A stretch of DNA of 37,294 nucleotides, taken from NCBI GenBank assembly GCA_024276495.1, contig JAJRXC010000046.1:1-37294 (forward strand), in the 5' to 3' direction. Positions 12,233-21,306 of this stretch are shown here, in pieces. The notes under the pieces were generated by a model that saw only the letters and a program-made list of their open reading frames with translations, searched no databases and was not told where the DNA came from. The DNA is from Actinomycetes bacterium. GTDB lineage: Bacteria > Actinomycetota > Acidimicrobiia > Acidimicrobiales > Aldehydirespiratoraceae. Position numbers and translations under genes: made by a program. Position 1 is the first letter of the stretch. The number at the start of each line of letters is the position of its first letter.

Positions 12233-14887
12233 ATGGCCAAAGTGATGCTCATCGACGGGAACTCGCTCACGTACCGCGCGTTCTTCGCGCTCCCCACCGA
12301 CATGGCGACCGCCTCGGGGCAGGTGACCAACGCCGTCTTCGGGTTCACGTCGATGCTCATCAACTTGATGAAGGACCACACCCCCGACCGGATCGGCGTC
12401 GCCTTCGATCGACCCGAACCGACGTTTCGTCACGAGATGACGCCGAGCTACAAGGCCCAGCGCGAGTCGGCGCCCGACATCCTCCGCCAACAGATGGGGC
12501 TGGTGCGCGAAGTCCTCGACGCCTTGAGGATCCCGTCGATCGACGTCGTCGGCTACGAAGCCGACGACATCATCGCCACCCTGGCCACCGCCGGTCGCGA
12601 CCGGGGCGACGACGTCATCGTCGTCACCGGCGACCGTGACAGCTACCAGCTGGTCGAAGACCCCCACATCAAGGTGCTCTACAACCTGCGGGGCGTGTCG
12701 GACTACGCGCTCTACGACGAAGCCGGGATTCGCGAGCGCACAGGGGTGCGGCCGGTCGACTACGTGCAGTACGCGGCCCTGCGGGGCGACAAGTCCGACA
12801 ACCTGCCCGGTGTTCCCGGGGTGGGCGAGAAGACGGCGGCGAAGCTGATCAACGAGCGGGGCGGGATCGACGGCATCTACGAGTCGCTCGACGATCTCAC
12901 CCCGAAGCTCCGGGAGAACCTCGCGGCGAACGAGGCGACGGTGCGCAACAACCTCGAGATGATGGTCCTGATCCGCGACGTCGAGCTTCCCGTCGGCATC
13001 GACGACCTCACCCGGGGCGTGCACGACAGCGACGAAGTCCGCAAGCTCTTCGACTTCCTCGAGTTCCGGACCCTCCACACTCGATTGGCCGACGTGCTCG
13101 GCGACGAGGCGGGGCCCGCGGCCGAAGTCCTCGAAGCCGAGGTGACCACCTTCTCGACCCCGACCGAGGCGGTCGACGCGCTCGGTGCGGCGGCCGGTGC
13201 ATCCGGTGTGCTCGCCCTCGCCGTCCCCGAGGGCGGCATCGACGACGGCCTCGCCTTCGTCATCGACGGCGCGGCGGCCGAGGTCGGCTTCGTGCCCGGC
13301 TCGCTGTTGACCGATCCGAAGGTGGCCGACGCGCTGCGACGTCTGCTCGGTCCCGACGGGCGGCCGGTCGCGATGCACGGCGCGAAACCGACCGCCCGCC
13401 GGCTGCTCGATCTCGACATCGATCTGCGGGATCTGCGGGTCGACACCCGCCTCGCGGCGTACCTCCTCGATCCGGCCGACAGCCGCTACGACCTCGGAGA
13501 GCTCCTCTTGCGCTACGCCGGCCTCGAGATGCCCGACTCCGGCCCACCCGACGGCCAGCTCGATCTCGACGGTGATCGAGAGGACACCGCGGCCGAGCCC
13601 TGCCGCGCCGCCCTCGCCGTCGACCGGCTGGTCGAGCCGCTTCGCGACGCGATGGAGGCGCAGGGTCTGAGCGGGCTCCACGACGATCTCGAGGTGCCGC
13701 TCGTGCGGGTCCTGGCCCGAATGGAGCATCTGGGTATCGGTGTCGACCCCGATGTCCTCGTCGCGATCCGAGACGAGCTGACCGCGGAGACCGACGAGCT
13801 CCGAGCCGCCGTGATCGCCGACGCCGGCCACGACTTCAACGTCAACTCCACCAAACAACTCCGCGAGGTTCTCTTCGACGAGCTCGGTCTGACGCCACAC
13901 AAGAAGACGAAGACCGGGTACAGCACCGATGCCCAGTCATTGGAGAAGATGCGCGACGAACACCCCATCGTCGAGCACCTGCTGGCCTACCGTGAGGTGG
14001 AGAAGCTCCGTTCGACGTACGGCGAGGGTCTCGTCGCCGAAGTCGGCCCCGGCAACCGGATCAGGGCGACCTTCAACCAGACGGTCGCCCGCACCGGCCG
14101 GCTCAGCTCCGACGCACCGAACCTGCACAACATTCCGGTGCGGTCCGATCGGGGACGCGTGTTTCGGACCGCGTTCGTGGCGCCGCCCGGCCACAAGCTG
14201 CTCATCGCCGACTACAACCAGATCGAACTTCGCTGCATCGCCCATCTCGCCCAGGACCCGGGCCTGATCGAGGCGTTCGAGGCCGGCGACGACATCCACA
14301 CGGCAACCGCGGCGAAGGTCTTCCACATCGACCCCGACGAGGTCGGGGTCGAGGAGCGGTCGAAGGCGAAGATGGTGTCCTATGGGCTCGCCTACGGCAT
14401 GGAGGCCTACGGCCTCGCCCAGCGGCTCAACATCGCGGTCTCCGAAGCCGCGGAGATCCTCGACAACTACTTCGTCGCGTTCCCCGCGGTGAAGCAGTAC
14501 ATGGACGACACCGTGGCCGAGGCGCGCGAGCGGGGCTACACCGAGACCCTTTTCGGGCGACGACGTCAGATCCCGGAGCTGGCGTCGGGCAATCGCCAGG
14601 TCCGCCAGGCCGGGGAACGTCAGGCGATGAACGCCGGCATCCAGGGCCTCGCGGCCGACATCTTCAAGGTCGCGCTCGTGCGTCTCGATCGTCGGATCGA
14701 CGATGCGGGCCTCGAGTCACGGATCGTTCTGCAGGTCCACGACGAGATCATCGTCGAGGCGCCCGATTCGGAGGTCGACGAGGCCTCCGAGCTGATCCGT
14801 TCCACGATGCGCGATGCCTTCGAGCTGTGCGTTCCCCTCGAGGTCGACCTGAAGGTGGCGACCACCTGGGCCGACGCCAAGGGCTGA
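12233..14887 (+). CDS. polA: DNA polymerase I
   Basis: An 884-residue family A polymerase for Okazaki-fragment processing and repair gap filling. Residues 1-290 are the 5' nuclease (LIDGNSLTYRAFFALP, VTGDRDSYQLV, GDKSDNLPGVPGVGEKT near 184). Residues 300-480 occupy the 3'-5' exonuclease position, but the DxE metal motif is absent (ALAVPEGG in its place), so proofreading is probably lost, as in other actinobacterial PolA. The polymerase motifs are A, DYNQIELR (660-667); B, RSKAKMVSYGLAYG (709 on); and C, VHDE (H836, D837, E838). Its upstream neighbour ends 24 bp before. Confidence 0.97.
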   Translation: MAKVMLIDGNSLTYRAFFALPTDMATASGQVTNAVFGFTSMLINLMKDHTPDRIGVAFDRPEPTFRHEMTPSYKAQRESAPDILRQQMGLVREVLDALRIPSIDVVGYEADDIIATLATAGRDRGDDVIVVTGDRDSYQLVEDPHIKVLYNLRGVSDYALYDEAGIRERTGVRPVDYVQYAALRGDKSDNLPGVPGVGEKTAAKLINERGGIDGIYESLDDLTPKLRENLAANEATVRNNLEMMVLIRDVELPVGIDDLTRGVHDSDEVRKLFDFLEFRTLHTRLADVLGDEAGPAAEVLEAEVTTFSTPTEAVDALGAAAGASGVLALAVPEGGIDDGLAFVIDGAAAEVGFVPGSLLTDPKVADALRRLLGPDGRPVAMHGAKPTARRLLDLDIDLRDLRVDTRLAAYLLDPADSRYDLGELLLRYAGLEMPDSGPPDGQLDLDGDREDTAAEPCRAALAVDRLVEPLRDAMEAQGLSGLHDDLEVPLVRVLARMEHLGIGVDPDVLVAIRDELTAETDELRAAVIADAGHDFNVNSTKQLREVLFDELGLTPHKKTKTGYSTDAQSLEKMRDEHPIVEHLLAYREVEKLRSTYGEGLVAEVGPGNRIRATFNQTVARTGRLSSDAPNLHNIPVRSDRGRVFRTAFVAPPGHKLLIADYNQIELRCIAHLAQDPGLIEAFEAGDDIHTATAAKVFHIDPDEVGVEERSKAKMVSYGLAYGMEAYGLAQRLNIAVSEAAEILDNYFVAFPAVKQYMDDTVAEARERGYTETLFGRRRQIPELASGNRQVRQAGERQAMNAGIQGLAADIFKVALVRLDRRIDDAGLESRIVLQVHDEIIVEAPDSEVDEASELIRSTMRDAFELCVPLEVDLKVATTWADAKG

Positions 14888-14920
14888 GCCGGGGACGGCG
14901 GGGTGGGCGAGAATCAGGGC

Positions 14921-15664
14921 ATGGATGCAGCGGCGCGCGGCCACTGGTTCGAGACGCTGGCCGATCACATGGGGCCCGCCTATCTGCGTTACTCGTTCAC
15001 CAAGGGCACCGGGAAGGAGATCGACACCCTGGTCGACCGGCTGGGGATCGAACCCGGCATCCGCATCCTTGATGTGGGCTGCGGGCCGGGGCGCCATGCC
15101 AACGAGCTCGGCCGCCGGGGATTCGAGGTGCACGGCATCGACATCAGCCGGACCTTTCTCGACCTCGCCGCCCGGGATGCGCCCCCCGGCGTGACCTATG
15201 AGCGACGCGACGCCCGTGACCTGCCGTTCACCACCGAGTTCGACCTCGTCATCTCCGTGTGCCAGGGGGCGTTCGGACTCGCCGATGGGCCGGCCGCCGG
15301 ACCGCGCCCGGATCCCGATCTCGACATCCTGGCCGGCATGGCTCGCGCGGTGCGACCGGGTGGGACGGTCGTGTTCACCGCGTTCAACGCCTACCTGCAG
15401 GTGGCCAACCTGCACCCGGGCAACGACTTCGATGCGACCCGCGGCGTGCACCGTGAGACGACCGAGATCCGCGGCCCCGACGGGTCGCCCACGACAACGG
15501 ATCTCTGGACGACGTGTTTCACCCCCCGTGAGCTCCGCCTCATGTGCAGCCGGGTCGGTCTCGAAGTGCGCTCGATCGATGCCGTCGAGCCCGGTCGCTG
15601 GCACCCACGCCCTCCCGATGTCGACACGCCGGAGTTCTTGGTCATCGCCACCGGTAGCATCTGA
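14921..15664 (+). CDS. Class I SAM-dependent methyltransferase
   Basis: A 247-residue Rossmann-fold methyltransferase. Motif I is ILDVGCGPGRHANELGRRG, followed by an acidic motif II (VHGIDIS), motif post-II (YERRDARDLPF) and FDLVISVCQGAFG. The C-terminal half carries family-typical insertions (TRGVHRETTEIRGPDG). The methyl acceptor is not predictable. ATG 14921 (MDAAARGHWF) is preferred over a GTG 18 bases upstream, because GAGAAT lies exactly 6 nt before it and the family N-terminus fits. It lies between polA and rpsA. Confidence 0.88.
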   Translation: MDAAARGHWFETLADHMGPAYLRYSFTKGTGKEIDTLVDRLGIEPGIRILDVGCGPGRHANELGRRGFEVHGIDISRTFLDLAARDAPPGVTYERRDARDLPFTTEFDLVISVCQGAFGLADGPAAGPRPDPDLDILAGMARAVRPGGTVVFTAFNAYLQVANLHPGNDFDATRGVHRETTEIRGPDGSPTTTDLWTTCFTPRELRLMCSRVGLEVRSIDAVEPGRWHPRPPDVDTPEFLVIATGSI

Positions 15665-15667
15665 GGG

Positions 15668-15682
15668 CTGTCTTTCTGACAG
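15668..15682 (+). promoter_or_regulatory. Short hairpin in the rpsA leader
   Basis: CTGTC (15668-15672) and GACAG (15678-15682) with loop TTTCT lie just after the methyltransferase stop. The site could be a weak terminator or part of the rpsA 5' leader. It is too short to say which. Confidence 0.3.
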
Positions 15683-15732
15683 GCCGTGCGGATCCGATAT
15701 CCACCCGGCAACCCGATCCGACGAGAAAAAGC

Positions 15733-17199
15733 ATGTCTGACACCGCGACCCCCGAGGCCACGAGTGAGTCCCAGTTCGGGACCTTCGACGCCGAGGGCAA
15801 CTACATCCCCCGCCAGATCGTCGACGCCGACCTCGGTGGCGTCGACATCGAAGAGGCCTACACGAGCACGATGGTGCTCGTCGAAGACGGACAGCTTGTC
15901 ACCGGCACCGTCGTCCGGGTCGACCAGGACGAGGTCCTGCTCGACATCGGCTACAAGTCCGAAGGTGTGATCCCGAGCCGCGAGCTCTCGATTCGCAACG
16001 ACGTCGACCCCAACGAGGTCGTGTCGATGGGCGACTCGATCGAGGCGCTCGTCATCACCAAGGAAGACAAGGAAGGACGACTCGTCCTCTCCAAGAAGCG
16101 GGCCCAGTACGAACGGGCCTGGGGCAAGATCGAGGAGATCAAGGAAGCCGAGGGCATGGTGAAGGGCCCGGTGATCGAGGTCGTCAAGGGCGGCCTGATC
16201 ATCGACATCGGCCTCCGCGGCTTCCTGCCGGCCTCGCTCGTCGAGTTGCGCCGCGTGCGCGACCTCCAGCCCTACGTGGGCAAGGAGCTCGAAGCCAAGA
16301 TCATCGAGCTCGACAAGAACCGCAACAATGTCGTGCTCTCCCGCCGGGCCTGGCTCGAGGAGACCCAAAAGGAGCAGCGCGAGGCGTTCCTCGACAACCT
16401 CAAGCCGGGCGAGCGACGCTCCGGCGTGGTGTCGTCGGTGGTCAACTTCGGTGCGTTCGTCGACCTCGGCGGCATGGACGGTCTCGTCCACGTGTCCGAG
16501 CTGTCGTGGAAGCACGTCGACCATCCGAGCTCGGTCGTCACCGTGGGCGACGAGATCGAGGTCGAGGTGCTCGAGGTCGATCTCGACCGCGAACGCATCA
16601 GCCTCTCCCTGAAGGCCACGCAGCAGGATCCGTGGCAGGAGTTCGCCGGATCCCACCGGGTCGGCGAGCTCGTCTACGGTCGGGTCACCAAGCTCGTGCC
16701 GTTCGGCTCGTTCGTCCAGGTCGGCGACGGCATCGAGGGTCTCGTCCACATCTCGGAGATGTCGGCGCACCACGTCGATCTCCCCGAGCAGGTCGTCACC
16801 CCCGGCGAGGAGCTCTGGGTCAAGATCATCGATCTCGATCTCCAGCGTCGCCGGATCAGCTTGTCGATCAAGCAGGCCGCCGAGGGGGGTCAAGTTGCCG
16901 CCGAGTACCAGGAGCACTTCTGCGATCACGCCTACGACGCCGAGGGCAACTATCTCGGCGACGAGAGCTCCGAAGGCCAACAGGCCTGGGAGGAGTACTA
17001 CGCCGACGCCGAGGAAGACGCGCCGGCCGCGGGCACCACCGGGACCGACGAGGACGGCAACGAGTACGAATACGTCGAAGAAGAGGTCGAGGTGGAAGTC
17101 GAGGTCGACGACGTCGCCGAGGCGCTCGAGACCGACGGCACCACCGAGGCCGCTCCGGCGGCCGAGGCCGTCGTCGAGGAGCCCGCCGAAGAGAGCTGA
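15733..17199 (+). CDS. rpsA: 30S ribosomal protein S1
   Basis: A 488-residue protein with four S1 RNA-binding domains: about residues 52-122 (GTVVRVDQDEVLLDIG), 138-208, 224-292 (GVVSSVVNFGAFVDLGGMDG) and 309-380 (GRVTKLVPFGSFVQVGDG). E. coli S1 has six; four is normal for actinobacteria. After residue 381 an acidic tail runs to the end (YEYVEEEVEVEVEVDD), rich in Glu, Asp and Ala. S1 helps initiate translation of structured leaders. ATG 15733 is preceded by GAGAAAAAG, a weak purine-rich site. A hairpin with a short T run follows at 17247. Confidence 0.96.
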   Translation: MSDTATPEATSESQFGTFDAEGNYIPRQIVDADLGGVDIEEAYTSTMVLVEDGQLVTGTVVRVDQDEVLLDIGYKSEGVIPSRELSIRNDVDPNEVVSMGDSIEALVITKEDKEGRLVLSKKRAQYERAWGKIEEIKEAEGMVKGPVIEVVKGGLIIDIGLRGFLPASLVELRRVRDLQPYVGKELEAKIIELDKNRNNVVLSRRAWLEETQKEQREAFLDNLKPGERRSGVVSSVVNFGAFVDLGGMDGLVHVSELSWKHVDHPSSVVTVGDEIEVEVLEVDLDRERISLSLKATQQDPWQEFAGSHRVGELVYGRVTKLVPFGSFVQVGDGIEGLVHISEMSAHHVDLPEQVVTPGEELWVKIIDLDLQRRRISLSIKQAAEGGQVAAEYQEHFCDHAYDAEGNYLGDESSEGQQAWEEYYADAEEDAPAAGTTGTDEDGNEYEYVEEEVEVEVEVDDVAEALETDGTTEAAPAAEAVVEEPAEES

Positions 17200-17246
17200 T
17201 CGGCGTCTCAACCGGTCCCATTCGGGCCGTCGACACGTTTCGAGGA

Positions 17247-17270
17247 ACGGGCGCCCCACGGGGCGTCCGT
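17247..17270 (+). terminator. Hairpin terminator after rpsA
   Basis: An 11-bp stem with one G-T pair, ACGGGCGCCCC (17247-17257) and GGGGCGTCCGT (17260-17270), is followed by TTTC, 48 bp after the rpsA stop. It separates rpsA from the pilus locus. Confidence 0.65.
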
Positions 17271-17335
17271 TTCGCGTCCTGCGTTGCCCGCGGGCCCGCT
17301 CGATGCAAGGAACCGGACGTCGTGATCAAGAAGTG

Positions 17336-17440
17336 AACGGCACACGCCGTTGAGAGGAGAGTCCTCCGGGCGCACGACCCGCGCCGGGACCGAAGTCCCG
17401 GGCCGAACGCCTCAACTCCGAGGTGGCGCTTCCGACAGGG
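17336..17440 (+). promoter_or_regulatory. Structured leader upstream of the Tad pilus operon
   Basis: Within about 100 bases several short hairpins follow each other: AACGGC-ACAC-GCCGTT, GAGGA-GAG-TCCTC, CGGG-CGCACGA-CCCG and CGGGAC-CGAA-GTCCCG, the last with a stable tetraloop. No open frame with good codon bias covers them. They may be the 5' untranslated region of cpaB. I recognise no known riboswitch, and at this GC content some hairpins arise by chance. Confidence 0.35.
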
Positions 17441-17476
17441 GGACCGCAGAAGGTCACTCCCACCAATGAGGTTCCC

Positions 17477-18469
17477 GTGAGTTCTCGTAAGACGCTCATC
17501 CTGATCGCAGCAATCGGCGTCGGCGTGTTCGCCGGCATCGCCTTGCTCAACTACGTGCGAGGTATCGAACGTGACGTCTACGACGACGCGCAGCCGGTCG
17601 AAGTGCTGATCGCCACCGCCGACATCGCCAAGGGCACGCCGGCCGCCGACGCCTTCAACTCGATCGACGTGACGGAGGTGCCCCTGAAGATCCGGCCGGC
17701 CACCTTCATCTCCCCCGACAACACCGATCCCATCACCGGACTCGTCGCCCAAAGCGACATTCCCCGGAACCAGATCATCGTCTCGGGCCTGTTCGTCGAC
17801 CCGACCATCATCCAACAGACCCTGCGGGATCAGATCCCCGACGGCAACGTCGCGATCTCGATGGAGATCGACACCACCCGCGCGGTCGGCGGCTACCTCC
17901 AACCCGGTGACGAGGTCAACATGTTGATCAACCACCAGGGTGAGTGTCTGGCGCCGGAGGACGAGACGGAGCTGACCGAGGAGCAGCAACTCGCGCTCGA
18001 CTTCGGTGAGTCGGTGACGGTCACCGGATTCGGTGCGTCCGTCACCGATGAGGTCTTCTGCACCTACACCCAGCCGGCCCGCTACCTGTACCAGCGGGTC
18101 GAGATCCTCGCGATCGGCGCCCGTCAGGCGCTCGTGACCGGTGAGACCAGCACCACCGCGCTGACGCCGCAGGGCGGCACGATCACGTTCCTGGTTCCGA
18201 ACGAGGCCGCGCAGCTGCTGGCCTCGGTGTCGCCCGAGGACGTCTACCTGACCCTGCTTCCCGAAACGTACGAGGGTGAGGTGCTGCCGGCGCTCACCGA
18301 GAGCCTGATGAGCAACCGAACCCCCGCCGAGCTCTCGGGCTGCTCCACGCCCTACGGGCCGGACGGCTTCATCGAGGGCGACAGCGCGCTGGTCGGTGAC
18401 GCCGGCGATGCGTTCGCCGACTTCGTCCGAGGACACTGCGTGCCGATCTGGACCGAAGACGGAGAGTGA
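17477..18469 (+). CDS. cpaB: Flp pilus assembly protein CpaB (SAF domain)
   Basis: A 330-residue membrane-anchored protein. A transmembrane helix (LILIAAIGVGVFAGIALL) lies right after the start and is followed by a SAF-like domain beginning VEVLIATADIAKGTPAADAF and continuing ITGLVAQSDIPRNQIIVSGL, with GGYLQPGDEVNMLI later. CpaB/RcpC proteins act on the outer side of the membrane in Tad pilus assembly. GTG 17477 is chosen because GAGG sits five bases upstream; another GTG at 17423 adds 18 residues without conservation. Four cysteines are visible in the exported part. It opens the tad locus and its stop abuts tadZ. Confidence 0.85.
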   Translation: MSSRKTLILIAAIGVGVFAGIALLNYVRGIERDVYDDAQPVEVLIATADIAKGTPAADAFNSIDVTEVPLKIRPATFISPDNTDPITGLVAQSDIPRNQIIVSGLFVDPTIIQQTLRDQIPDGNVAISMEIDTTRAVGGYLQPGDEVNMLINHQGECLAPEDETELTEEQQLALDFGESVTVTGFGASVTDEVFCTYTQPARYLYQRVEILAIGARQALVTGETSTTALTPQGGTITFLVPNEAAQLLASVSPEDVYLTLLPETYEGEVLPALTESLMSNRTPAELSGCSTPYGPDGFIEGDSALVGDAGDAFADFVRGHCVPIWTEDGE

Positions 18470-18474
18470 GTCAA

Positions 18475-19761
18475 ATGTCGAGCTTCTTCACCGACGACAC
18501 GAGCGCCGACGCGATGAGCGCGGGGCCCGCGGGCGAAGCGTCGGTCCCTGACATCCCCGTTGGCGCGGGTGCTGTCTCGGGCTCGACCCCATCTCCTTCG
18601 GTCAACCTCGTGGTCATCGACCCCGACGATGTCGCCCGCAACCGGATCGCCGAGCTGCTCGGCAGCGATGTGAGCAGCTTCCCGGTGATCGAGGACCTCG
18701 TTCCGTACCTGAACGGCGAGCCGATGGTGATCGTGCTCGGACCGAGTGCCGCCGTCGACGGCACACTCGGCTCCGTCGAGCGGGTTCTCCAGGCCCACCG
18801 GGAGCTCGGCGCGATCCTCGTCGCCGAGGAGCTCACCACCAACCTCTTGCAACAAGCGCTGCGTTCCGGAGTGAAGGACGTGCTGGCCCATCCGGCCGAC
18901 GCGATGCAGCTCCAGGAAGCGGTCGCCCGGGTGACGTCGTCGCTCACCTCGTCCCCGACGGCGCCGGTCGCCGGTGACGAGCTCTTCGAAGACGACGGCG
19001 AGGCCGGCCAGGTCATCACCGTCTTCTCGACGAAGGGCGGCGCGGGCAAGTCGATGATCGCCACGAACCTCGGCGTGACGTTGGCGCAACGCTCCGACAA
19101 GCCGGTGTGTCTCGTCGATGCCGATCTCCAGTTCGGCGACATCGCGGTGATGCTCAAGCTCTCGCCGCAGCACACCATCGTCGACGCGGTCAGCTCCCTC
19201 GACCGCCTCGACGCGAGCCTGCTCCAGAACCTGCTCGTGACCCACGAGTCATCGGGCCTGCTGATCCTCCCGGCGCCGCTCGAACCCGCGTTCGCCGACC
19301 AGATCGGCGCGACGGAGATGATGCAGATCGTGGAAGTGCTCCGGCGCTTCTGCTCCCACGTCATCGTCGACACGCCGGCGTACTTCAACGACGTCGTCCT
19401 CGGGATGATCGAGATCAGCGACGATGTCCTGCTGGTGGCCGGCATGGACATCCCGAACATCAAGAACGTCAAGATCGGACTCCAGACGCTGCGCCTCCTC
19501 AACACCCCGATGGAGAAGCTCCATCTCGTGTTGAATCGTGCGAACTCGAAGGTCAAGCTCGATGTCACCGAGGTGGAACGCACGCTGCAGGTCAGCGCCG
19601 ACATCCTCATCCCCAGCGACATCGTCGTGCCCCAATCGGTCAACCGGGGAGTTCCCGTCGTCCAGAGCTCACCTCGCTCCGGCGTCGCCAAGTCGCTCGA
19701 AGAGATGGCCACCATGTTCGCCCCCGCGCTCAGCGGGAAGGGCAGGGGCCGCAAGAAGTAA
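18475..19761 (+). CDS. tadZ: Pilus positioning ATPase TadZ/CpaE
   Basis: A 428-residue protein. A variable Ser/Ala-rich N-terminus precedes a receiver-like domain (VNLVVIDPDDVARNRI to about residue 160) that lacks the phospho-acceptor context of a working receiver. Then comes a MinD/ParA-type ATPase with deviant Walker A (FSTKGGAGKSMIATNL), CLVDADLQFGD and HVIVDTPAYF. TadZ marks the cell site where the pilus machine assembles. ATG 18475 has GGAG ten bases upstream; a GTG at 18466 overlaps the cpaB stop and is a possible alternative. Confidence 0.9.
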   Translation: MSSFFTDDTSADAMSAGPAGEASVPDIPVGAGAVSGSTPSPSVNLVVIDPDDVARNRIAELLGSDVSSFPVIEDLVPYLNGEPMVIVLGPSAAVDGTLGSVERVLQAHRELGAILVAEELTTNLLQQALRSGVKDVLAHPADAMQLQEAVARVTSSLTSSPTAPVAGDELFEDDGEAGQVITVFSTKGGAGKSMIATNLGVTLAQRSDKPVCLVDADLQFGDIAVMLKLSPQHTIVDAVSSLDRLDASLLQNLLVTHESSGLLILPAPLEPAFADQIGATEMMQIVEVLRRFCSHVIVDTPAYFNDVVLGMIEISDDVLLVAGMDIPNIKNVKIGLQTLRLLNTPMEKLHLVLNRANSKVKLDVTEVERTLQVSADILIPSDIVVPQSVNRGVPVVQSSPRSGVAKSLEEMATMFAPALSGKGRGRKK

Positions 19762-19884
19762 CACCCAGGCCGGGCGCGTCGCCGTCCGACCCTCTCGCCG
19801 ACGCCGGGACGACCGGCACCGACGAACCCATGTCAACCGACCACAAGTGATCCGGGCGCCGGGCCCGGGAGGAATTCTGCCAAC

Positions 19885-21306
19885 ATGAGTCTCTACAAGC
19901 GTCTCCACGAGGTCCAGCAGGGAGCCGAGGACGACGGGGCCGCCGACGCGGGCTCGCCGGGTGGCGCCCAGGGCGGCCTCGCCGCGGCCGCGCAGGCCGC
20001 CGGACCCGCGGCCCGGCGAGACCCGGTGCTCGACGAGCTTCGCCAGCGGATCCACCACAGCCTCATCGAGGAGCTCGGTCCGATCCTCTACGACAGTCGG
20101 ATGTCGGAGGAGGATCTTCGCAAGAAGGTCCACGAGCAGCTCCACCAGGCGTTGGCGCTCGAGCGGGCCCCCCTGTCGGCGTCCGACAAGGCCCAGCTCA
20201 TCCAGGACGTGTCGGACGACATCTTGGGCTACGGGCCGATCGATCCGCTGCTGCGCGACGACGACGTCACCGAGATCATGGTCAACGGCCCGGAATCGGT
20301 CTATGTGGAACGTGAGGGCAAGCTGACGAAGGACCCGGTGACCTTCGTCGACGAGGCGCATCTGCGCCGGATCATCGACAAGATCGTCGGCCAGGTCGGC
20401 CGGCGGATCGACGAGTCGACCCCGATGTGCGATGCCCGTCTCCCCGACGGCTCCCGCGTCAACGCGATCATCTCTCCGCTGACGATCGGCGGGCCGTTCC
20501 TGACGATCCGCAAGTTCAAGGCCGATCCGCTGCAGGTCGACGACCTGATCCGGTTCGGCACGATGGACGCCAACGCCGCCCGCTTCCTGCAGGCCTGCGT
20601 GGTGGGACGTCTCAACATGATCGTCTCCGGCGGCACCGGCACCGGCAAGACGACGACGCTCAACGTCATGTCGTCGTTCATTCCGGAGACGGAACGCATC
20701 GTCACCGTCGAGGACGCGAAGGAGCTGCAGCTCCACCAGGATCACGTTCTCTGCCTCGAGACCCGGCCGCCCAACATCGAGGGGCGCGGCGCAGTGACCA
20801 TCCGCGACCTCGTGAAGAACTCCCTTCGTATGCGGCCCGACCGCATCGTCGTTGGCGAGTGCCGTGGTGGCGAAGCGCTCGACATGCTCCAGGCCATGAA
20901 CACCGGCCATGACGGCTCGCTGACCACGGTGCACGCCAACACCCCACGCGACACGCTCAGCCGGCTCGAGACCCTGACCCTCATGGCCGGGTTCGACCTG
21001 CCGGTTCGGGCCATCCGCGAGCAGATGGCGTCGGCGATCGACGTGATCGTGCAGATCGCGCGGTTGCGGGACGGCTCCCGTCGCATCACCCACATCACGG
21101 AGGTGCAGGGCATGGAGGGCGACGTGATCACCCTCCAGGACATCTTCTTGTTCGACTTCAGCGCTGGGGTCGACGACAACGGTCGCTACCGCGGCGTGTT
21201 GAAGCCGAGCGGCATCCGACCCAAGTTCGCGGAGAAGCTCACCGCCGAAGGCATCCGGCTCGGCGCCGAGACGTTCCAGCCCAGCGGTGGCGTGGGGGTC
21301 GCGTGA
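19885..21306 (+). CDS. tadA: Pilus assembly ATPase TadA/CpaF
   Basis: A 473-residue type II/IV secretion ATPase that powers Flp pilus assembly. After an Ala/Gly-rich N-terminus and an all-helical region comes the ATPase core: GYGPIDPLLRDDDVTEIMVN, Walker A SGGTGTGKTTTLN, the Asp-box TVEDAKELQL, Walker B RIVVGECRGGEALDM, and the His box SLTTVHANTPRDTL. GGGAGGA lies 11 bases before ATG 19885, rather far. The 123-bp gap after tadZ shows no gene and is rich in GC repeats such as GGGCGCCGGGCCCGGG. The stop overlaps the next GTG. Confidence 0.95.
   Translation: MSLYKRLHEVQQGAEDDGAADAGSPGGAQGGLAAAAQAAGPAARRDPVLDELRQRIHHSLIEELGPILYDSRMSEEDLRKKVHEQLHQALALERAPLSASDKAQLIQDVSDDILGYGPIDPLLRDDDVTEIMVNGPESVYVEREGKLTKDPVTFVDEAHLRRIIDKIVGQVGRRIDESTPMCDARLPDGSRVNAIISPLTIGGPFLTIRKFKADPLQVDDLIRFGTMDANAARFLQACVVGRLNMIVSGGTGTGKTTTLNVMSSFIPETERIVTVEDAKELQLHQDHVLCLETRPPNIEGRGAVTIRDLVKNSLRMRPDRIVVGECRGGEALDMLQAMNTGHDGSLTTVHANTPRDTLSRLETLTLMAGFDLPVRAIREQMASAIDVIVQIARLRDGSRRITHITEVQGMEGDVITLQDIFLFDFSAGVDDNGRYRGVLKPSGIRPKFAEKLTAEGIRLGAETFQPSGGVGVA

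Noticed and set aside
12218-13900. A 560-codon minus-strand open frame opposite polA
   Set aside because: Composition (Val/Asp/Glu/Gly/Arg repeats) is that of the complement of a high-GC3 gene; the polA frame has all family motifs.
15391-17259. A 622-codon minus-strand open frame opposite rpsA and the methyltransferase
   Set aside because: Shadow of the S1 repeats; leucine/aspartate-rich low-complexity translation and no recognisable domain.
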